The notes beneath the pieces were generated by a model. It saw only the letters and a list, made by a program, of their open reading frames with translations, was not told where the DNA came from and searched no databases. A DNA stretch of 25,541 nucleotides from a virus, in the IMG/VR virus record IMGVR_UViG_3300043621_000012, positions 1 through 25,541 of that record. One strand, written 5' to 3'. Position numbers and translations under genes: made by a program. This document shows, in pieces, positions 12,173-16,822 of this stretch (position 1 is the stretch's first letter; each line of letters starts with the position of its first letter).

Positions 12173-12429
12173 CGCATCAGGTCGAGATCGTGCGTCAGGA
12201 ACACGGCGCTGTGCGGGCGAAGCGTTACCGTGCCGAATGCTCGTGCGGATGGATCGGCGGCGTCTGCGATCACCCGAAGACGGCCGAAGCCGACGGCGTC
12301 GATCACCTGCGCGACACGGTCGAATGCACCTGCCCCGATCGCTTGATCGACAGCGTGCGGCGCACGGTCGGACACCCGTACATCATGTGCCCGTTCTACG
12401 GGCAGACGACGCCGCTCGACGTGTCGTGA
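12169..12429 (+). CDS. 86-aa Cys/His-rich protein
   Basis: ATG at 12169 overlaps the previous stop (ATGA). CSCGW, CDHPKTAEADGVDHL and CTCPDRL, with HPYIMCPFYG near the C-terminus, give several potential metal ligands. The WIGG/AEADGVDHL part resembles small actinobacterial proteins of unknown function. It belongs to the lysogeny operon and is coupled to the next gene by a GTGA overlap. Confidence 0.7.
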   Translation: MTHQVEIVRQEHGAVRAKRYRAECSCGWIGGVCDHPKTAEADGVDHLRDTVECTCPDRLIDSVRRTVGHPYIMCPFYGQTTPLDVS

Positions 12430-12596
12430 TCGAGCTTTACCCGCGGGTGCCGGTCATCCTGCCGCGGCACCTAATCCCGAGCGTCGTCGTCGTCGTGCTC
12501 GCATTGGTCGGCCCGAGCTTCGCGCCGGCCGATCCCTGCCAATCGACGGACGGCCCGCAGTTCGCCTGCTGGATTCGTGATCACACGGCTACGTAA
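12426..12596 (+). CDS. 56-aa small membrane or secreted protein with two cysteines
   Basis: A GTG at 12426 overlaps the preceding stop (GTGA); the frame ends TAA at 12594-12596. An N-terminal basic/polar stretch, a hydrophobic segment (LIPSVVVVVLALVGPSFAPA) and then a short polar tail with two Cys (DPCQSTDG, FACW) suggest either a signal peptide with an Ala-Pro-Ala type end or a signal anchor; the cysteines could form a disulphide outside the cell. Located in the operon expected to be active in lysogens, it is a candidate superinfection-exclusion peptide. Confidence 0.6.
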   Translation: MIELYPRVPVILPRHLIPSVVVVVLALVGPSFAPADPCQSTDGPQFACWIRDHTAT

Positions 12597-12606
12597 TCCG
12601 TCGCAC

Positions 12607-12612
12607 TAAGGT
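12607..12612 (+). promoter_or_regulatory. Candidate -10 box upstream of lsr2
   Basis: TAAGGT lies 7 bases before the lsr2 ATG, the same TANNNT-N7 arrangement as at portal, terminase and the early HTH gene. The AAGG could instead act as a weak ribosome-binding site. No -35 box is clear. Confidence 0.35.
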
Positions 12613-12619
12613 CGCCAGC

Positions 12620-12949
12620 ATGGCATTGCAGACGACACGTATCGACGACCTGACCGGCGAGCCCGACGCGACGTCGGTCGTCATTACCGTCAACGGCGAA
12701 GGCGTCGAGATCGACCTAGCGGCGAAGTCCATCAGCGCGCTGACGAAGGCGCTGGCGCCGTACTTCGATGCGGGCACGGCGTCGAAGTACGGCGTCGAGC
12801 GCAAGGGATTCAGTAAGCGCCGCATCGATCGGCCGCCGAGCGACGTCGACCCGAAGCTCGTGCGGGCATGGGCCGACGCGAACGGCATCGACGTCGGGCG
12901 GCAGGGGCGCGTGCCGAAGGCGATCGTCGACCAGTACCTGCGCTCGTGA
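12620..12949 (+). CDS. lsr2: Lsr2-family nucleoid protein / xenogeneic silencer
   Basis: A 109-residue Lsr2 homologue. The N-terminal half is the dimerisation domain: TTRIDDLTGEPDATSVVITV and EIDLAAKSISALTKALAPYF match the family's DDLDG, beta-strand and EIDLS-K layout. After a basic linker (KGFSKRRIDRP) the C-terminal domain VRAWADANGIDVGRQGRVPKAIVDQY carries the RQGRV hook that inserts into the minor groove of AT-rich DNA. Lsr2 bridges and silences foreign DNA in actinobacteria, and phage copies are known and thought to affect host silencing or phage lysogeny. It is last in the plus-strand lysogeny operon, perhaps with its own promoter, followed by a strong hairpin. Confidence 0.92.
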   Translation: MALQTTRIDDLTGEPDATSVVITVNGEGVEIDLAAKSISALTKALAPYFDAGTASKYGVERKGFSKRRIDRPPSDVDPKLVRAWADANGIDVGRQGRVPKAIVDQYLRS

Positions 12950-13025
12950 CGATCGGGCGCCGATCGCCCGCACCCTAGTGACCCCCCACCATTGCGTCAT
13001 GACGAAACAATCGCCTGATGACGCG

Positions 13026-13061
13026 ACGAAGGCGCCCGGCCCACGTGCCGAGCGCCTTCGT
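13026..13061. terminator. Long hairpin between convergent lsr2 and integrase operons
   Basis: ACGAAGGCGC (13026-13035) and GCGCCTTCGT (13052-13061) are perfect inverted copies, extended inward by CGGC/GCCG. It is placed between converging transcription units. There is no strong T-run, but stem strength and position suggest a bidirectional terminator. Confidence 0.7.
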
Positions 13062-13075
13062 ACGGGCTGTCACGT

Positions 13076-13089
13076 TCGCCCGCGGGCGA
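13076..13089. terminator. GC-rich palindrome after the integrase operon
   Basis: TCGCCCGCGGGCGA is a perfect 14-bp palindrome just beyond the stop of the 30-aa membrane peptide. It may reinforce the longer hairpin at 13026-13061. Confidence 0.45.
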
Positions 13090-13091
13090 CG

Positions 13092-13184
13092 CTAGCGATC
13101 TCGCCGACGCGCCTCGCGCATCCCGACGAAGAGCGCCAGTCCGAGCGCCAGCACGAGCACGATCGACGCCGCGAGCGCGCTCAC
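13092..13184 (-). CDS. 30-aa single-helix membrane peptide coupled to integrase
   Basis: A GTG at 13182-13184 overlaps the integrase stop (GTGA), and the frame ends TAG at 13092-13094. It contains one hydrophobic segment (LAASIVLVLALGLALFVG) followed by a positively charged tail (MREARRRDR), the signature of a small membrane peptide with a cytoplasmic C-terminus. The overlap, regular composition and downstream hairpins support a real gene. Function unknown. Confidence 0.6.
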   Translation of the reverse strand: MSALAASIVLVLALGLALFVGMREARRRDR

Positions 13185-14320
13185 TTCGGGCCGCCGATCT
13201 CGACGACGGCGCCTAGGTACGGCGTCGTGTCGACGTCGTCGCCGCGCATGTCGTGCGTGTAGGTCGTCGCGAGCACGGTCGAAGTCTCGCGGTGACCGGC
13301 GAGCCGCTTCTGCACGGCGAGCGGCAGCCCGCTGTCGGACAGCATCGACAGGAAGGTGTGCCGGTAGCCGTTCGGCGAGATCAGCCGCGTGTCGGTGTCA
13401 CGGGCGATCGCCCGGGCGCCGTGTTCGATGACGTAGCGCGACAGGAAGGCGCCGTGCTCGTCGGCGAAGACGTAGGGCGTGATCATGCCGGCAGCGTGCT
13501 GCTCGTCGAGCTGCCGGCGCAGCACGGCGACCAGGTCGGGCGGCAGCGGGATCGAGCGCTTGCCTTCGTCGCCGTAGCGCGACGTCTTGACGTCGTCGAC
13601 GACGTGCTCGGCGCCCGAGTCGTCGCGCTCGACCGATCGGCGCACGTGCAGCCGGGCGCCCGGCAGGTCCACGCAGTCCCATCGCAGCGCCCGCACTTCG
13701 CCCGGGCGCAGACCGGCGAGCAGCATCGTCAGGAACGCAGCGCGCAGCGTCGTGTGATCAGTGACCAGGAAGCGCCGCACGGTCGCGAAGTCGGCCGGCA
13801 TCAGGTGACGCGTCGGGCGCTGTGCCTTCGGCGCGCCGGGCGTCTTCGGCGGCATCGGGCTCGCCGCGATCCATTCAGCGTCGACGCAGTAGTCGAGCAC
13901 GCGCCCGAGCACGGATCGCAGCTTCGCGATCGAGCCGGCGCCGTAGTGCTTCGTCCACGCGGCGAGCACGCCGCGCAGCGACGCCCGTGTCAGCTCGGCG
14001 ACAGGCTTCGGCCCTAGCTCGTCGACGATGACGTCGAGCGCCCATGCGTAGCCCTGCACGGTCGCCCCGCGCCGGCCGACGACGGCGATCGCTCGCCAGG
14101 CTTCGGCCGCTTCGGCGACGGTCTGCTCGACGCTCGGCTTCGAGCCCTGCTGCAAGGCGACCTCGGCCGCGGCGATCGCTTCGGACTGCGACGGCCGTGT
14201 GATCGATGCGCGCTTGCCGTCGATCGTGCCCTGCCAGCGCCATGCGCCCGAGTCGAGCAGCTCGACGGCGCCGCGCCCATAGCCGAGCGCCACACGCTTC
14301 GTCTTCGTCTTCCTGGTCAT
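13181..14320 (-). CDS. int: Tyrosine-family phage integrase
   Basis: A 379-residue integrase that should recombine phage attP with the host chromosome. An N-terminal arm-binding region (GAWRWQGTIDGKRASI) and a SAM-like core-binding domain (~70-150) precede the catalytic domain: Arg205 in GLRPGEVR, a Lys in the KTSRYGDEGKRSIPL region, Arg320 in NGYRHTF, His343 in AGHRE and Tyr354 in TTYTHD. The residue normally His in the HxxR motif is Asn317. The frame reaches ATG 14348-14350, but ATG 14318-14320 is preferred because AAGGGA lies 7 bases upstream. It converges with lsr2 and its stop overlaps a membrane-peptide gene. Hairpins around the start suggest post-transcriptional control. Confidence 0.9.
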   Translation of the reverse strand: MTRKTKTKRVALGYGRGAVELLDSGAWRWQGTIDGKRASITRPSQSEAIAAAEVALQQGSKPSVEQTVAEAAEAWRAIAVVGRRGATVQGYAWALDVIVDELGPKPVAELTRASLRGVLAAWTKHYGAGSIAKLRSVLGRVLDYCVDAEWIAASPMPPKTPGAPKAQRPTRHLMPADFATVRRFLVTDHTTLRAAFLTMLLAGLRPGEVRALRWDCVDLPGARLHVRRSVERDDSGAEHVVDDVKTSRYGDEGKRSIPLPPDLVAVLRRQLDEQHAAGMITPYVFADEHGAFLSRYVIEHGARAIARDTDTRLISPNGYRHTFLSMLSDSGLPLAVQKRLAGHRETSTVLATTYTHDMRGDDVDTTPYLGAVVEIGGPK

Positions 14321-14339
14321 GTGCAATCCCTTCGAGTCG

Positions 14340-14364
14340 GCATCGCACATGGTCTGTGCGATGC
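14340..14364 (-). promoter_or_regulatory. Hairpin in the integrase leader
   Basis: GCATCGCACA (14340-14349) and TGTGCGATGC (14355-14364) form a perfect 10-bp stem with a 5-base loop, ending 20 bases before the integrase ATG. A second possible pairing, CATGTGC (14318-14324) with GCACATG (14345-14351), would sequester the start codon and cannot coexist with the first stem. Confidence 0.7.
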
Positions 14365-14377
14365 GGGTCGAAATGAT

Positions 14378-14394
14378 GCTACAGACTGCGTAGC
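14378..14394. promoter_or_regulatory. Candidate operator O-int upstream of integrase
   Basis: GCTACAGACTGCGTAGC has perfect GCTAC/GTAGC half-sites and matches the reverse complement of O1 (10637-10653) at 14 of 17 bases. It overlaps TAGCAT (minus strand, 14375-14380), a plausible -10 box for integrase. Confidence 0.5.
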
Positions 14395-14537
14395 ACGGTC
14401 GAGTGAAAGTGCAGGTCAGCGGGCATTTCCGCAGGTCGCAGGACCTCTGTCGCTTCTATCTTCTGGATGTCTGATGCGACGCGTTCGGGCAGGTCAGAGC
14501 GCTACGGCGTCGAGTGACTGCACACGGACATGTGCGA

Positions 14538-14810
14538 TCAGGGCGCGTCGGGCGGCGACGGCGGCTCGTCGTCGTCTCGTGCTGCGTGCCCCCGCGACCC
14601 GCGCCCGCCGACGAAGCCGACGATCGCGCCGATGATGACCGACAGCAGGTCGGCGACGTGCTTCGCTTCGTCGGCCGTGTCGGCTGCCGGGTTGACGGCT
14701 TCGACGACGACGATGCCGATCGTCGCCAGCACGATCACGACGCAGACGGTCAGCGCGAGCCCGAGCACGACCAGGTCGACCGTCTCGCGCTTCGACGGGT
14801 CGATCGACAC
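14538..14810 (-). CDS. Holin (two transmembrane segments)
   Basis: A 90-residue membrane protein with hydrophobic segments VDLVVLGLALTVCVVIVLATIGIVVVEAV (~11-39) and LLSVIIGAIVGFVGG (~55-69) and a charged Pro/Asp-rich C-terminal tail. Size, topology and location immediately after the endolysin are as expected for a holin, which opens the membrane so that the endolysin can reach the wall. GTG at 14808-14810 begins 5 bases after the endolysin stop. It is the last gene of the structural and lysis block. Confidence 0.8.
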   Translation of the reverse strand: MSIDPSKRETVDLVVLGLALTVCVVIVLATIGIVVVEAVNPAADTADEAKHVADLLSVIIGAIVGFVGGRGSRGHAARDDDEPPSPPDAP

Positions 14811-14815
14811 GACGC

Positions 14816-15007
14816 CTAGCGCGGCCCCTGCTGCGCGAGCAGGGCGTCGACGTCAGCCTGCGAGTAGGTCTCGACGGGCGCGTCGCTGATCAGCGCGAAG
14901 CGCTGCCCCGCTTCGTCCCATCCGGGCGGCAGGGCGCCGATGCGGACGCCGTCCCACGCGTAGACCGTCGGGTTGTCGCCGCCTTTGATGAGCTGTGCCT
15001 TCGGCAT
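14816..15007 (-). CDS. Possible internally initiated wall-binding fragment of the endolysin
   Basis: Within the endolysin frame ATG at 15005-15007 is preceded at 8 bases by AAGGGG (15016-15021), identical to the strongest ribosome-binding sites in this genome. Translation from it would yield a 63-residue protein containing only the C-terminal domain. Endolysins that use such an internal start to build mixed complexes are known from other phages. That it is used here is inference. Confidence 0.5.
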   Translation of the reverse strand: MPKAQLIKGGDNPTVYAWDGVRIGALPPGWDEAGQRFALISDAPVETYSQADVDALLAQQGPR

Positions 15008-15667
15008 GTCGTCATCCCCTTCGTCGGGTTCGGGTACGTAGCTGCCGCCCGCGGCCCGGGCGATGCATTCGGCGATTACGTCGGACTGCCGCCAGGTGCC
15101 CGACGACGTCGAGCTGCTCGGGCACCATCCGCCCTGCACGGACGTTGCCCGCGCCGGGTCGATCTTGCGGGTCGGCGCCCACGTCTGATGATTGAAGACG
15201 TCGCTCGGCGGGTTCCCGAAGCGGGCATTCAGCGCGTTGCTTCCGGCGAAGTAGGCGTCGACCTGCGCGACCGGCCACGCCTCGCCGACGCCCGAGTTCG
15301 CCGCTTCGATCGCAAACGTGCGGGCGTTCGCGCCGTCGAGCGGGACCGTGCCGCGTGACATGGCGAGCGGCCCGCCCTTCCCGGCCGTGTTCGCGGCGCC
15401 GGCAGCGATCGGCCAATAGCAGCCCGTGCGGTCGAGCAGCAGGTTGCCGACCGGCCCGTCGGGACAGGACACGATCATCCACGACAGGTCGTTCGCCGGG
15501 CTCGTGCTCGACGCCGTGTGATGCCACTGCACGCCGAGCGGCGCCGAAGGGAAGCCGCCCGAGCTTCGTGCTCGACGCTGCCAGCCGTTCGTCGTCGAGT
15601 TCTCGGCGACCCGACAGCCCGCGGCGCGCAGCACGTCGAGCATGTCCGTGTAATACAGCCCGGTCAT
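14816..15667 (-). CDS. Endolysin, N-acetylmuramoyl-L-alanine amidase
   Basis: A 283-residue lysin of the Amidase_2/PGRP type, cutting between MurNAc and the stem peptide. Zinc and catalytic positions: WHHTAS (His49/50), FAIEAAN (Glu121), FNHQTWAPTRKIDP (His160, Lys168, Asp170). A linker rich in Pro/Glu/Asp (~210-220) leads to a ~60-residue C-terminal region (AQLIKGGDNPTVYAWDGVRI to ADVDALL), probably the wall-binding domain. ATG at 15665-15667 follows AAGGGGC and overlaps the previous stop. An internal AAGGGG and ATG at codon 221 could give a separate C-terminal fragment. No signal peptide is evident, so export depends on the holin. Confidence 0.9.
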   Translation of the reverse strand: MTGLYYTDMLDVLRAAGCRVAENSTTNGWQRRARSSGGFPSAPLGVQWHHTASSTSPANDLSWMIVSCPDGPVGNLLLDRTGCYWPIAAGAANTAGKGGPLAMSRGTVPLDGANARTFAIEAANSGVGEAWPVAQVDAYFAGSNALNARFGNPPSDVFNHQTWAPTRKIDPARATSVQGGWCPSSSTSSGTWRQSDVIAECIARAAGGSYVPEPDEGDDDMPKAQLIKGGDNPTVYAWDGVRIGALPPGWDEAGQRFALISDAPVETYSQADVDALLAQQGPR

Positions 15668-16050
15668 GCGAGCGCCCCTTGCCGGCGCAGCCACCCGATC
15701 ACGAGCGCCATCAGGTCGATGCCGATCTGCCGGTCGTCGGCGTCGAGCGCTTCCCACGCGGGCAGTCGGCTCGAAGCGATGTAGCGCCGGGCGTTGTGCA
15801 GCGTGCGGGCGAGCGCTTCGGGCTCGTCGGGCTCGGCGCTGACGATGTAGCCGACGATGGTTTCGCCGAGCGCGAGCGCGAGCTGCTGCTCGGGTTCGGT
15901 CAGCTCGTCCCACGTCGGCAGGTCGGCCGCGCCGGCCAGGGCGTCGATCTCGCGGCGCAGCCCGTGCAGCCGGTACGTCACCTGCTCGGGCGCGGGCGGC
16001 TCGTGATCGAAGGCGTCGTCGACGTCGAAGTCGCCGAAGACGTCGGTCAC
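15664..16050 (-). CDS. 128-aa late protein of unknown function
   Basis: A GTG at 16048-16050 overlaps the preceding stop (GTGA), and its own stop overlaps the endolysin start (ATGA). The first ~25 residues are acidic; the rest is helical (VTYRLHGLRREIDALAGAAD, EQQLALALGETIVGYIV, IGIDLMALVIGWLRR). Phages of this type often carry one or two small helical proteins between the tail tip and lysin; the role may be virion assembly or lysis control, but no family is recognised. Confidence 0.75.
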   Translation of the reverse strand: MTDVFGDFDVDDAFDHEPPAPEQVTYRLHGLRREIDALAGAADLPTWDELTEPEQQLALALGETIVGYIVSAEPDEPEALARTLHNARRYIASSRLPAWEALDADDRQIGIDLMALVIGWLRRQGALA

Positions 16051-16313
16051 GGCTCGGGTTCCCACGGATGCGCCTGCACGGCTGCTGTCAGCATCCCGTC
16101 GGTGATCACGGACTCATCGGCGCCCGGGTTCGGCACGCCGCCAGCGACGGCCGACGCGTACGGCCCGGACACTGACGGGTCGGACGCGATCGCCCATCGC
16201 ATCGCGTTCCACGCGGCGTCGGGACGCGTGACGCCTTCGGATGCGTAGGCCGCCATCGTGCGCGACGCGAGCGCCTGATCGCTCGTGCTCAGTGCGATTG
16301 TTGCGAATGACAT
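16047..16313 (-). CDS. 88-aa late protein of unknown function
   Basis: ATG at 16311-16313 with AGGGGGC upstream. The sequence (MSFATIALSTSDQALASRTM, then VTRPDAAWNAMRWAIASDPS, ending VITDGMLTAAVQAHPW) resembles small proteins commonly found after minor tail genes in actinophages. The repeated ISD/ITDGML-AAVQ pattern looks structural. It is coupled to the next gene by a GTGA overlap. Confidence 0.75.
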   Translation of the reverse strand: MSFATIALSTSDQALASRTMAAYASEGVTRPDAAWNAMRWAIASDPSVSGPYASAVAGGVPNPGADESVITDGMLTAAVQAHPWEPEP

Positions 16314-16323
16314 TGGTTGCCCC

Positions 16324-16809
16324 CTAGGCGATGTCGGTCCGTTGGACGAAGAAGATGCCGGTCGCCGAGTAGTAGATCGTGATCGGCGTCGCTTCGGATG
16401 TCGTGAAGATGGTGCGCGTCCGGAAGCCTGCGTTCTGCCCGACGGGCACGTCGTAGGCGCTCGGGATCGTGATGTTCTGGTACGTCGCTTGGCGGGCGAA
16501 CGTGTCGAAAGAACTCGCGACCACCACCGAGTCGTACACGCGGACGATGTCGCCGTGCCAGACGATGCCACTGCCGCCCCAACCTCCCGACGCCATCGCC
16601 AACACGGTCACGCGCACGGGGAACGTGAACGGTCCGAGGTTCTGCTGACCGTTGTCGAAGGTGCCATACACGGGCGACGAACCGCCCCCGTGAAAGAACG
16701 TGTTCCACACTTCGAGGCGCTGTCGCGCGAGTTCGTCGACGACCGCGTTGCCCCATACGCTCGTGATCAGCTCGCCCGACGCGACGTGCGCCGGCAGTCC
16801 GGAAGCCAT
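16324..16809 (-). CDS. Minor tail / possible receptor-binding protein
   Basis: A 161-residue beta-rich protein. It starts MASGLPAHVASGELITSVWGNAVVDELARQ, a short N-terminal segment seen in many small phage tail-fibre-like proteins, and continues with alternating hydrophobic and aromatic strands (FTFPVRVTVLAMASGGWGGS, ATPITIYYSATGIFFV). ATG at 16807-16809 is preceded by AAAGGGGA. It lies directly downstream of the tail-tip gene, the usual place for host-recognition proteins. Confidence 0.7.
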   Translation of the reverse strand: MASGLPAHVASGELITSVWGNAVVDELARQRLEVWNTFFHGGGSSPVYGTFDNGQQNLGPFTFPVRVTVLAMASGGWGGSGIVWHGDIVRVYDSVVVASSFDTFARQATYQNITIPSAYDVPVGQNAGFRTRTIFTTSEATPITIYYSATGIFFVQRTDIA

Positions 16810-16822
16810 CAGCCGTCCCCTT

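Larger units (their letters stand above)
14321..14537. other. Intergenic region with likely attP and integrase control
   Basis: This 217-base gap lies between the integrase start and the end of the lysis genes. It contains the integrase leader hairpin, an operator-like palindrome, and three direct GCAGGTC repeats (14411-14417, 14431-14437, 14489-14495), the first two exactly 20 bases apart, as integrase arm sites often are. No match to a tRNA 3' end is visible, so the attP core cannot be placed. Confidence 0.5.

Noticed and set aside
12054-12596. 180-aa plus-strand frame ending with the small membrane protein
   Set aside because: Only the last 56 residues look like protein; the upstream part is a shadow of the 311-aa and 86-aa genes. 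The GTG at 12426 with GTGA overlap was taken instead.
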